Shown here in pieces: positions 51,914 through 59,430 of a stretch of 59,805 bases of DNA. The position numbers and the translations under genes were made by a program. This stretch comes from Candidatus Poseidoniaceae archaeon (GTDB lineage: Archaea; Thermoplasmatota; Poseidoniia; Poseidoniales; Poseidoniaceae), in the NCBI GenBank assembly GCA_949373075.1, contig CASIBX010000002.1:65019-124823 (forward strand). Direction: 5' to 3'. Position 1 is the stretch's first letter; each line of letters starts with the position of its first letter. Under the pieces are notes generated by a model. It did no database searches. It had not been told where the DNA came from and saw only the letters and a program-made list of their open reading frames with translations.

Positions 51914-52026
51914 GAAGCGAACTGTCCAGCCTAAGTATATCAAGGCAAGAAGGAGTCCTTACTGTGGTCTTGAAAGTGGTATCTATTGAACCCATGCATC
52001 AATAACGAGTCACTGCAAGGTCGCAG

Positions 52027-52048
52027 TTTACTTTCACTTTACTTTCAC
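52027..52048. repeat. tandem 11-base direct repeat
   Basis: TTTACTTTCAC occurs twice in a row (52027-52037 and 52038-52048), covering the stop codon of the frameshifted lipoprotein gene. On the minus strand it reads GTGAAAGTAAA twice. Probably slippage or a terminator-proximal element. Confidence 0.6.
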
Positions 52049-52713
52049 TCTGGACGAGGGTTAGTAGGGTCTTCAGCACCTTCAGCATAGGCAATAGTAA
52101 CATCATTGTTGACATTCACTGGGTCTGTGTTTGTTCCTTCTTGTGACACTTCAACATTTATTGACCATACTCCTTCAACAGTGTCTCTAGTTGTGAAGTC
52201 CCAGGTTTCAGCTGCCCCTGCGCCAATTGTTCCACTGGAATCTCCCACGGTTTCTTCACTAGGGTTTGTCAAGGACCAAGTTACATCAGAACTACCTCCC
52301 GGGGCCCATGGCGGACCTGATGGGTTATCTGCCGTTGAACTGAGTGTAATTCTATCCGGTAATGGATCTCCGTCTTCGCAGTCAGGAGTAGCATCAAAAT
52401 TCATTGTTGATGATGCAGTACTCGATTCAGTCCAAACAATGTGCATGTCGATTTTCACCTTGACCATGATACTGTGGGAGTTACCTTCACTATCTTCTGC
52501 GGTTAGAGTTACTGTGAATACACCGTGAGTCATCCAGGTGTAGGAAATAACTGCATTATCTGCAGGGTCTCCTTCTACAGGGTCTGACCCATCATCAGGG
52601 TCAATCATAATTTTAGTAATACTGCCATCATCAGAGGTGGTATCTGCGAAAGTCAAAAGACAACTCAACTCCTGTTTTTGGACCCGTTTGGCCGTTATTG
52701 TCCGATTCTTCAA
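52045..52713 (-). CDS. frameshifted lipoprotein, C-terminal part (PKD-like)
   Basis: The reading frame is the continuation of the lipoprotein starting at 52861; codons before about 52650 here are spurious. The real part begins near ADTTSDDGSITKI and has one PKD-like domain (SDDGSITKIMIDPDDGSD, then AVISYTWMTHGVFTVTL), followed by a second beta-sandwich (VTWSLTNPSEETVGD). Joining the two parts needs the removal of one base in AAA 52649-52651 (plus strand), giving ELSFDFADTTSDDG and an intact protein of about 271 aa. Confidence 0.65.
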   Translation of the reverse strand: MKNRTITAKRVQKQELSCLLTFADTTSDDGSITKIMIDPDDGSDPVEGDPADNAVISYTWMTHGVFTVTLTAEDSEGNSHSIMVKVKIDMHIVWTESSTASSTMNFDATPDCEDGDPLPDRITLSSTADNPSGPPWAPGGSSDVTWSLTNPSEETVGDSSGTIGAGAAETWDFTTRDTVEGVWSINVEVSQEGTNTDPVNVNNDVTIAYAEGAEDPTNPRPE

Positions 52714-52861
52714 TCATACCGGAGGTGGAATCATAATAGACGATTAGATCGATTGGACCAGAGTAATCTCCAGTGTCACTATCCTCGTCTCCAAAACATC
52801 CTGCTAGGCTTGCGCAAAGCAGAGTTAGGGTCACGGCTAATAGTCGTAGATTCATCTTCAT
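52631..52861 (-). CDS. frameshifted lipoprotein, N-terminal part with lipobox
   Basis: A lipoprotein signal: MKMNLRLLAVTLTLLCASLAGC with the lipobox SLAGC (Cys 22), then an acidic linker DEDSDTGDYSG and the start of a beta domain. The frame leaves sense near 52650 (GVELSFDF, then RRYHL and stop) while the other frame continues the PKD-like fold. Single-base error, mutation or slippage cannot be told apart. The ATG at 52861 follows a GTG at 52864. Confidence 0.65.
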   Translation of the reverse strand: MKMNLRLLAVTLTLLCASLAGCFGDEDSDTGDYSGPIDLIVYYDSTSGMIEESDNNGQTGPKTGVELSFDFRRYHL

Positions 52862-52890
52862 CACTATACCCTAGAAGGTCATTATGCAAA

Positions 52891-52930
52891 AACCCGCCGT
52901 TGTGTGGGCAGAAACAAGTGTCGGTGGGTT
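52891..52930. promoter_or_regulatory. inverted repeat upstream of initiator tRNA
   Basis: AACCCGCCG (52891-52899) pairs with CGGTGGGTT (52922-52930) along nine positions with one G-T pair, around a 22-base loop. It lies 31 bases before the tRNA. Possible small RNA or regulator site; no good TATA box was found next to the tRNA. Confidence 0.25.
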
Positions 52931-52961
52931 CAAGAGTGGTAACCGTCGCCGATGGCTTGTT

Positions 52962-53036
52962 AGCGGGATAGGTTAGCATGGTTCGACCGACGGGCTCATA
53001 ACCCGTAGATCGATGGTTCAAATCCATCTCCCGCTA
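52962..53036 (+). tRNA. initiator tRNA-Met (CAU)
   Basis: Acceptor arms AGCGGGA (52962-52968) and TCCCGCT (53029-53035), discriminator A at 53036. The anticodon stem ACGGG/CCCGT flanks the loop CTCATAA, anticodon CAT at 52997-52999. The T-arm is GATGG-TTCAAAT-CCATC. The A1-U72 end pair and the three G-C pairs next to the anticodon loop mark it as the initiator. No intron. CCA is not encoded in full (ACC then T), and TTTT at 53039-53042 could end transcription. Confidence 0.95.
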
Positions 53037-53051
53037 CCTTTTACTCACCAA

Positions 53052-53747
53052 TTAGTTCGTACTGTAAGTGTGATAGTCGTGAGTTGGGACTAGGGAATCG
53101 ACCGCTGCCTGTAGCCTAGCATTTGCTGCTTGCTCTCCTGAAGATATTGCGGCGATCTGCCGCTCGATGTCCACTTGAATATTTCCACCAAGTACCACAC
53201 CAACTCTCTTCGCATCAGCCGCAGGCCTTCCTTCAATTTCGAGAATGTAGGCTCCATTCCTGCTAATTACGGGGCCGGCTAGCGGGTATAATTTTGCAAG
53301 ACGCTTACTATGACCGCATTGTTCAGCCGTATCAAGAGCAGCAGCAAGATGCCCTGGTTGTAATTTCTCACATTTTGCAAATGCCTTTTTCGCCGCACCT
53401 TTTTTTCCAGCATTAGCATGAACAAATCCAGCGAGGTGATAGTCTGAAGCTGCGGCAGCAAGGTCGTGGCCTACTGCTTTTCCGTGTTTATTTCTGTGTT
53501 TGTGAAGAAGGGCAATCATCACCCTAGCGCGCTTGTATTTTGCACGGCTGTTCAACACAGCCGATAATATTCGCAAACCTTTGACGAGGATACCTTGGGT
53601 GGCATCATCTCGAGATTTCTGAGCCATCAATTGGTCAACGAGTGCAGAAGCCATAACTTCTGCTCTTTCCCCACGCCCTTCTTGGTGATATGCTTCAAGT
53701 TGAATAATCGCCTGTTCAGGGTCAGCAGCACCAAACATGAGTATCAT
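53052..53747 (-). CDS. hypothetical helical (TPR-like) protein
   Basis: Not a firm family. The N-terminal 150 residues are helical with repeat-like units (AIIQLEAYHQEGRGERAE, then AGFVHANAGKKGAAKKAFA, then LQPGHLAAALDTAEQCG), suggestive of TPR repeats. The C-terminal third includes VVLGGNIQVDIERQIAAI. No membrane segment. An ATG at 53738 (MFGAADPEQ) is an alternative start. Cytoplasmic, next to the initiator tRNA on the other strand. Confidence 0.55.
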   Translation of the reverse strand: MILMFGAADPEQAIIQLEAYHQEGRGERAEVMASALVDQLMAQKSRDDATQGILVKGLRILSAVLNSRAKYKRARVMIALLHKHRNKHGKAVGHDLAAAASDYHLAGFVHANAGKKGAAKKAFAKCEKLQPGHLAAALDTAEQCGHSKRLAKLYPLAGPVISRNGAYILEIEGRPAADAKRVGVVLGGNIQVDIERQIAAISSGEQAANARLQAAVDSLVPTHDYHTYSTN

Positions 53748-53798
53748 TCATCTTATCATGGCATGGTGTTTAACACTTGGCCACTTTAGGATTAACCA

Positions 53799-54314
53799 AT
53801 GGCAGTAGAGTCCACAATCCGCTCTATCGGGGTAATTGGTACTCCTGGTTGTGGAAAGACAACATTTTGTCAGCAATCAAATCTGCCAGTAATCGATATG
53901 ACAGATTATGCAAGAGAACATGGTTGCCTGGGTGAAATCGAAGATGACGGAGCGGCTGAAATGGATGTTGAAATGTTGTCTAAATTATGGAGGAGCCCAG
54001 ACAATTTAACGTTGATTGATGGTCATTTAGCACATCATTTGCCAGTCGATGCAATCTTAATTCTGCGATGCAACCTCGATGAGTTATCTAAACGCTTAGA
54101 GTCCAGAGGATATTCGGCTAAGAAAGTTAGAGATAATTACGAAGTTGAGTTGATGGGAGGGCCTTGGATTGATGGTTTGGTCGGCGATAAAAGGCCGATT
54201 TATGAAACGGTTTCCTCCGACCTAGGTTTCAAGAACGCAATTGAATGGATTAATTCAGGCTGCCCACCCCATACTACTGCTAGAACGGCTCTGGATTGGA
54301 TTTCTCAAGAGTAA
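53799..54314 (+). CDS. AK6/Fap7-type adenylate kinase or NTPase
   Basis: A short nucleoside monophosphate kinase-fold protein. P-loop GTPGCGKTT is at residues 14-22; LPVIDMTDYAREHG resembles the AMP-binding region, DGHLAHHLPVD is the AK6-type HxxHxxP-like segment, and ILRCNLDELSKRL precedes the small LID. In eukaryotes and archaea this family (Fap7/AK6) acts in small-subunit ribosome assembly. 171 aa fits. No ribosome-binding site is evident. Followed after 32 bases by the phosphatidyltransferase, with a hairpin between. Confidence 0.85.
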   Translation: MAVESTIRSIGVIGTPGCGKTTFCQQSNLPVIDMTDYAREHGCLGEIEDDGAAEMDVEMLSKLWRSPDNLTLIDGHLAHHLPVDAILILRCNLDELSKRLESRGYSAKKVRDNYEVELMGGPWIDGLVGDKRPIYETVSSDLGFKNAIEWINSGCPPHTTARTALDWISQE

Positions 54315-54325
54315 TGCACAAAAGT

Positions 54326-54342
54326 CTCCGGTTACGCCGGAG
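54326..54342 (+). promoter_or_regulatory. hairpin CTCCGG-TTACG-CCGGAG before phosphatidyltransferase start
   Basis: A perfect 6-bp stem with a five-base loop that ends four bases before the ATG at 54347. GGAG, the likely ribosome-binding site, lies in the 3' arm, so folding would block it. Confidence 0.45.
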
Positions 54343-54346
54343 CAAC

Positions 54347-55048
54347 ATGGCACTGGAAAAAGGTCGCAACCTCTTCAAGAACTTGAGCGAGCCGCTAGTT
54401 TCTCGTCTCGAAGGGGTAAACCCGGCAACTTTGACCTGGCTAACTCTGCCTACAGGCCTTGCTGCTGCATGGTTAATGATGTGTGCGGGAGAGGGCGAAG
54501 AAGGAGCTTTGATGTTCCTTGGTGCTGCCTTTTTAATGGCCTCAGCGATGGCATTAGATGGCTTGGACGGCAACTTGGCAAGAGCAACAGGCCAAGTCAC
54601 TCGTTGGGGTGATTATCTCGACCATACACTCGACCGTGTTTTGGATGTAGTTTGGATTTTAGCACTCGGTTACAATATGGTGTGGTTTGGACATATTGAG
54701 TTAGCATGGACGGCTGCAATGCTCACTATGTTTGGCTCCTATTTGGGGACCCAAGCACAAGCAGTTTCCGGCAATCGGAATTACGGTGGATTTAGCCGCG
54801 CAGACAGAATGGTCTTGACATTCATAGCGCTTCTAGGTGCATCACTTATGGCCTATCTCGGTAGCGATGCATGGGGTGTTTGGCAAGGTATAGAATTCAA
54901 TCCGATTTCATTGATTTTAGCGATCTCTGGAGTAGGTGGGATTTACACATTCGTTGTTAGATTTTACAAAGCTCGAGCAGACCTACAGGCACAGGATTTA
55001 TCCAAGCCTCTTTCAACACCTAAGGATAGCAAATCCGACAATGAATGA
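54347..55048 (+). CDS. CDP-alcohol phosphatidyltransferase (archaeal lipid head-group synthesis)
   Basis: Joins an alcohol to a CDP-activated lipid in the membrane. The catalytic motif is complete: DGLDGNLARATGQ followed by VTRWGDYLDHTLD, i.e. DxxDGxxARx8GxxxDxxxD. Five or six membrane helices follow. It could make archaetidylinositol-, glycerol- or serine-phosphate; the substrate cannot be told from the motif. Start at ATG 54347 (233 aa) with GGAG five bases upstream; the frame opens earlier at TTG 54296, inside the AK6 gene. The decarboxylase at 10371 may act downstream in the same pathway. Confidence 0.88.
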   Translation: MALEKGRNLFKNLSEPLVSRLEGVNPATLTWLTLPTGLAAAWLMMCAGEGEEGALMFLGAAFLMASAMALDGLDGNLARATGQVTRWGDYLDHTLDRVLDVVWILALGYNMVWFGHIELAWTAAMLTMFGSYLGTQAQAVSGNRNYGGFSRADRMVLTFIALLGASLMAYLGSDAWGVWQGIEFNPISLILAISGVGGIYTFVVRFYKARADLQAQDLSKPLSTPKDSKSDNE

Positions 55049-55097
55049 GAAAGACTTACGGAATGCACCCAAGATGTCCAAAGTCGGCATCATTACC

Positions 55098-55112
55098 ACC
55101 GCCTACGGCGGT
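55098..55112 (+). promoter_or_regulatory. hairpin ACCGCC-TAC-GGCGGT before Fn3 surface protein gene
   Basis: A perfect 6-bp stem with a three-base TAC loop, 17 bases before the ATG at 55130. The loop and flanking CC/GG match the palindrome at 13518. Confidence 0.45.
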
Positions 55113-55129
55113 ATCCTCATAACCGATTC

Positions 55130-58100
55130 ATGAAAAGCAACCAAGTGATGGCTAGCGAATTGCTGAACGGTGGAAATCGCAGAACGACCTTTTTAGTTCT
55201 CTCTATCTTACTACTTTCTTCGTTACCGATGGTCCCGTCTGTTTCTGCAGATGAGGGCATCCCGAGTGAATTACAAGCCCAAGGCATCACGGCTATTTTC
55301 GATGACACAAGCGAGACGACCACCGTTTCTTGGCGAAACATCGCCCAATCAGGCGGAGACCAAGACCTGTATGAGGATTTGTGGGATGCAACATATCACG
55401 TCTATCGTAGCTCGTCTCCAATAACTTCTCAAAATGTCCAGTCCCTTTCTCCATGGCATTCTGTCGATGCTTGTGACTCTGAAAGTTCAGAACCTTGGGG
55501 CTCTAACCCGAACAGATGCCGCGGTTCAGGTTCAGCAGGTTATCACCCGGGGCACTCAACTACTTACCAAGTTGGAGCAGGTACTGATGGAGCATTCTTC
55601 TATGCAATCACTACTGAATTGGGAGATGGAAATATCACCACCACGCTCAGTGTTAATGCTAGTTTAGTGTTTGAGCCAGTGATGGAAGTTACGACTCCAA
55701 TCCGCTCACCATACAACTTAGTTGCCAATTTCGACCCTGGAACCAGTGAGACTACTCTCCAGTGGATCAATTACAACTCAATCAATCCAGTTCTGCCTGA
55801 AGATGGTGATGATGCCTTTGACATCCACATCTGGCGCACTGAATACAAAATAGATAGAGAGAACGGACAGAACTTACTTTCTGATGTTCCGATAGCGACA
55901 CTAGCGCCAACAACCGCCCAGTACGTTGTTGATGTTCCTCCTATGACCAACCGCGAGGTCTACTATTCAGTCACCTATATGTTGCCAAATTGGACTTCTG
56001 AGGGTGCTGCGTATGAAGATACCAGATTCCTATCTAACAATGCTATGGACACCGCTATACTCGAAGATAACACTCCTCCAGATGGTGTAGACACAGTGGA
56101 AGCATTGTTCACACCAAATGATAACGGTACAGGATTTACGACCATCGTTTGGGACGATATCATCTCGGAAGAAGGCGAACAGTACCGTATTTATCGCCAC
56201 GGTGAATATTTCAACTCGACCAATAATCCGTACGTCCAACTTATCGCAACCGTGCAAGAAGGTGTCTCATCATTCCAGTATAATGTACCATTCAACACAT
56301 ACGGCGATTTCGTTTACTGTGTTGTAATCGTTGACCAATTTGGTGCTACCAATTCTGAAATAGCACAGTCCTCTTGTGACATTGTAGACGAAGACTCCGA
56401 TACAAATTGGGTTAAGGAACCGAGTGACGTTAATGCAACATTCATTGGTGACGGAACTACTAGAGTAACTTGGAAAGACCAAGCTGGTATAGAGGGCGAG
56501 AGATACCACGTCTGGAGAGCAAGCCAACGTTTCGTCGGTAACGAATTCGTTGAAAATCAATCCTTATTCTGGATGGGAAGCGTTCCTGATGGAATCGAAC
56601 AATTCGATGTATCATTGCCTGATGAGATCTCAATGTCCAATGTTTACTATTACGTAACCAGCGAAGCAATGTACAATTGTCCTGGTTGTAATGGGACGAT
56701 GATGTATACTGAATTGGTTCAGAATTATGATGGTCCAATAAGTGAGGATACCAAGAAACCAACTCCTGGCAGAATTACTGACCTTTTGATGTTAGGAGGA
56801 CTACAAGTCGTTGATATCGAATGGATGAACTCCGACCAAGAAGTGGGAGAGTCATACTCGCTTTATCGTCACTTAGGAGACCCATTCGGTAACGCCGAAT
56901 TTGCTCTTTCTAACTATACAGATGAGGGTTGGGAATATGTTGAGGGCCCAATACCAGAAAACGGATTCTCGACTATGGTCCGCCAAATCCCTGTAGCAAA
57001 TAATACCGAAAGGGACGTATGGTATGCCATCATTATGGAAGACTCATCTGGGAATATCAACCCACAAATCTTCCCTGGTTCAGGTGGTAACTCGATGATA
57101 GTATCTGAAGATACAAAGGCCCCGGATATCGTTTACGCAATACATGATGAAAATAATATTCCTGTTGAACAAACTTCATTGATACGTGGAGAATATACTC
57201 TAAGAATAGAGGTTTCAGAGACTTTAGAGGAGTTCCCGATTGTAAATATTTCAACCGCTGGAGGTTCATTGACTGGCGGAAGTGAGCAATCGATGGTTTT
57301 GCTTTCACAAAATAACAACGACCCAGACAAAGGTCCCGAGTACTTCCAAACATTCTCGATATCTTCAACCGCTACTGCAGGAGATTTATTCATCGCAATC
57401 AATCTAACCGATATGTCGTTGAATTCAATAGACCGTGTGATATCTGAATTTTCAATCGATGCAAAGTCCCCTACAGTTACTATCTTCAGTCCGACATCTT
57501 CCGATGATGGCGCAATGTACCTCTATGGTAATGACATCAAGGTTGTAGCCGGTGCAAACGACGATGTAGCAATCGCATCGATGCAGATGAGGTTCGTTCA
57601 GAACTATGGAACAAGTTCCTCTATCACCGAGCCTTGGCGCGAGGTGTCTGGCCTAACTGTCAGTGAAGATGGAGATTGGGCAATCGAGATGGTATTCAGT
57701 TCTGGTAACTTCCTTCCTGGTACTCATGAGGTTTCAGTGAAGGCTACCGATACTGCGGGCAATGAACGCACTTCAAAGGTCAAATTCATCACTGACTGGT
57801 GCCGTCACAGAGACGATGGTTCTACTGTATGTGAGTACACAGACCCAGTTCAAGCAGACCCGGATACAATCTATCCTGAATTGAATGTAACCGACCCTCC
57901 ATACATGATAGCATGGGTTACTGCAGGTATCTCTTTACTGGCTGTTATTGCCTCTTTACTAGTCATAGCATCTGCTATGTCTGGCCCTAAGAAGAAGAAG
58001 GGCGAAGAAGATGATGAAGGCGATGATTGGATGAATGAATTCATTGGAACATCGGCTGAACCAGATATGGCCGAAATTACTGGTGGAGCTCCTGCGGAGA

Positions 58101-58303
58101 AGACATCAGAAGTTGTTCCTGAAGAAGACGATCCATTCGCAGTTAACGTTATTCAGCCTAAACGCCGTAAGAAGAAGTCTGCGAAAGACGATGATGACGA
58201 CGATGACGACGATGACGACGATGATGATGAGGACGATGAAAAGCCAAAGCGAAAGCGTCGTTCAGCAGGTCGAAGAAAGGCACCTAAGCGTAAGAGAAGT
58301 TGA
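55130..58303 (+). CDS. large Fn3-repeat surface protein with single anchor and charged cytoplasmic tail
   Basis: Residues 1-40 are a Sec signal peptide (FLVLSILLLSSLPM, cleavage near SVSADEG). Five Fn3-like domains of about 100-120 residues follow, marked by repeated TTVSW, TTLQW, TTIVW and TRVTW strands with YHVYR/YRIYR partners, then two Ig-like domains (KSPTVTIFSPTSSDDG). A membrane helix (WVTAGISLLAVIASLLVIA) is near residue 930. The cytoplasmic tail is acidic, then PKRRKKKS, then an Asp-rich run (residues about 1020-1036), then a basic end (KPKRKRRSAGRRKAPKRKR). Function unknown; surface binding is likely. The stop overlaps the antiporter start as TGATG. Confidence 0.8.
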   Translation: MKSNQVMASELLNGGNRRTTFLVLSILLLSSLPMVPSVSADEGIPSELQAQGITAIFDDTSETTTVSWRNIAQSGGDQDLYEDLWDATYHVYRSSSPITSQNVQSLSPWHSVDACDSESSEPWGSNPNRCRGSGSAGYHPGHSTTYQVGAGTDGAFFYAITTELGDGNITTTLSVNASLVFEPVMEVTTPIRSPYNLVANFDPGTSETTLQWINYNSINPVLPEDGDDAFDIHIWRTEYKIDRENGQNLLSDVPIATLAPTTAQYVVDVPPMTNREVYYSVTYMLPNWTSEGAAYEDTRFLSNNAMDTAILEDNTPPDGVDTVEALFTPNDNGTGFTTIVWDDIISEEGEQYRIYRHGEYFNSTNNPYVQLIATVQEGVSSFQYNVPFNTYGDFVYCVVIVDQFGATNSEIAQSSCDIVDEDSDTNWVKEPSDVNATFIGDGTTRVTWKDQAGIEGERYHVWRASQRFVGNEFVENQSLFWMGSVPDGIEQFDVSLPDEISMSNVYYYVTSEAMYNCPGCNGTMMYTELVQNYDGPISEDTKKPTPGRITDLLMLGGLQVVDIEWMNSDQEVGESYSLYRHLGDPFGNAEFALSNYTDEGWEYVEGPIPENGFSTMVRQIPVANNTERDVWYAIIMEDSSGNINPQIFPGSGGNSMIVSEDTKAPDIVYAIHDENNIPVEQTSLIRGEYTLRIEVSETLEEFPIVNISTAGGSLTGGSEQSMVLLSQNNNDPDKGPEYFQTFSISSTATAGDLFIAINLTDMSLNSIDRVISEFSIDAKSPTVTIFSPTSSDDGAMYLYGNDIKVVAGANDDVAIASMQMRFVQNYGTSSSITEPWREVSGLTVSEDGDWAIEMVFSSGNFLPGTHEVSVKATDTAGNERTSKVKFITDWCRHRDDGSTVCEYTDPVQADPDTIYPELNVTDPPYMIAWVTAGISLLAVIASLLVIASAMSGPKKKKGEEDDEGDDWMNEFIGTSAEPDMAEITGGAPAEKTSEVVPEEDDPFAVNVIQPKRRKKKSAKDDDDDDDDDDDDDDEDDEKPKRKRRSAGRRKAPKRKRS
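58187..58237 (+). repeat. GAC/GAT codon run encoding poly-Asp tract
   Basis: About seventeen consecutive GAC, GAT and GAG codons, mostly alternating. The codon mix keeps the run short of a perfect microsatellite but still prone to in-frame length change. Confidence 0.7.
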
Positions 58304-59430
58304 TGCCCATGAGCGAAACTGACACTCCCAAAATTGGGGTTTTACAATCATTTAGTCCGTTTGAGAATAAACTGAATTGGTTGCTTATTGCAGTTCCAAT
58401 AACAATTTATTTTTCTTGGATTGCGCACGATACAGGAATGAGTTTTGTCTTCTCGATGATAGCAATAATGCCTCTTGCCTTACTCATGGGACACGCCACC
58501 GAAGAGATTGCATTACGTACCAGCGAGTCGCTTGGTGGCTTACTAAACGCTACTTTTGGTAATGCAGTTGAGATAATCATTGCTGGATTGGCAATTTACA
58601 CTGCAGCAAAACACCCGGATCAGGCTGAAACTATGCTCATTGTCGTTCAAGCAAGCTTGGTTGGAAGTATTTTGGGCAATTTGTTACTCGTTCTGGGCCT
58701 ATCCTTGCTATGGGGTGGTATTAGGCACCAAAAGCAGACTTTCAACCAACCAGCCCTGAGTATGAGCGGGTCTCTATTGCTTCTGGCAGTACTTGCCATG
58801 CTGATTCCTGCAGCAGTAAATATTGGAGGAGGCGAATCGGATAGTATTCTGGAACTTTCTCGCTATGCAGCAATCGTCTTACTAGTAATGTATGGTTTGG
58901 CTTTATTTTTCCAACTAAAAACCCATTCTCACATCTTTGCTTCAGATGCAGAAGTTGAGCATGAAGAACCTAAGATGGCCAACAAAGATGCCTGGAAATT
59001 GTTGATTCTAGCGACTGTATTAGTTGCTTGGATGGCGGAAGTATTGGTTCATTCAATCGATTCAGCGGCTGATGAATTGAAGATGCCTACTTTATTCATC
59101 GGTGTCATTTTACTACCATTCTTTGGTAACGCGGCAGAACATTTCACTGCAGTAATCGTAGCGGGCAAAGACAAGATGGATCTGTCCTTAGCAATAGCAA
59201 TCGGCTCCAGCGTTCAAATCGCAGTCTTCGTAGCGCCTTTGATGGTTGTATTCGCTTGGTTGATGGGAGTAGGGCTATCACTAGAGTTTGGACCACTTGA
59301 GACAGCAGCAACTTTCCTTTCAGTCCTGGTGGCTAATTCAATTCTAAATGATGGTACAACAAATTGGCTTGAAGGAGCAATGCTTCTGGCATGTTACACC
59401 ATTCTTGGACTGAGTTTCTGGATGATGTAA
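58303..59430 (+). CDS. Ca2+/H+ antiporter (CaCA family)
   Basis: Exports calcium in exchange for protons, with eleven or so membrane helices in two inverted repeats. The two ion-binding motifs are NATFGNAVEIIIAGLAI and PFFGNAAEHFTAVIVA, with the essential Glu residues. HATEEIALRTSESLGG starts the first repeat. It fits the ChaA/VCX1 branch (376 aa). The ATG at 58303 overlaps the upstream stop (TGATG), so it is coupled to the surface protein gene; an ATG at 58309 is also possible. Stop abuts the convergent 59431 gene. Confidence 0.9.
   Translation: MPMSETDTPKIGVLQSFSPFENKLNWLLIAVPITIYFSWIAHDTGMSFVFSMIAIMPLALLMGHATEEIALRTSESLGGLLNATFGNAVEIIIAGLAIYTAAKHPDQAETMLIVVQASLVGSILGNLLLVLGLSLLWGGIRHQKQTFNQPALSMSGSLLLLAVLAMLIPAAVNIGGGESDSILELSRYAAIVLLVMYGLALFFQLKTHSHIFASDAEVEHEEPKMANKDAWKLLILATVLVAWMAEVLVHSIDSAADELKMPTLFIGVILLPFFGNAAEHFTAVIVAGKDKMDLSLAIAIGSSVQIAVFVAPLMVVFAWLMGVGLSLEFGPLETAATFLSVLVANSILNDGTTNWLEGAMLLACYTILGLSFWMM

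Noticed and set aside
58187-58237. Poly-Asp run as an assembly artefact
   Set aside because: GAC, GAT and GAG codons are mixed and the frame stays open into a conserved-looking basic end.
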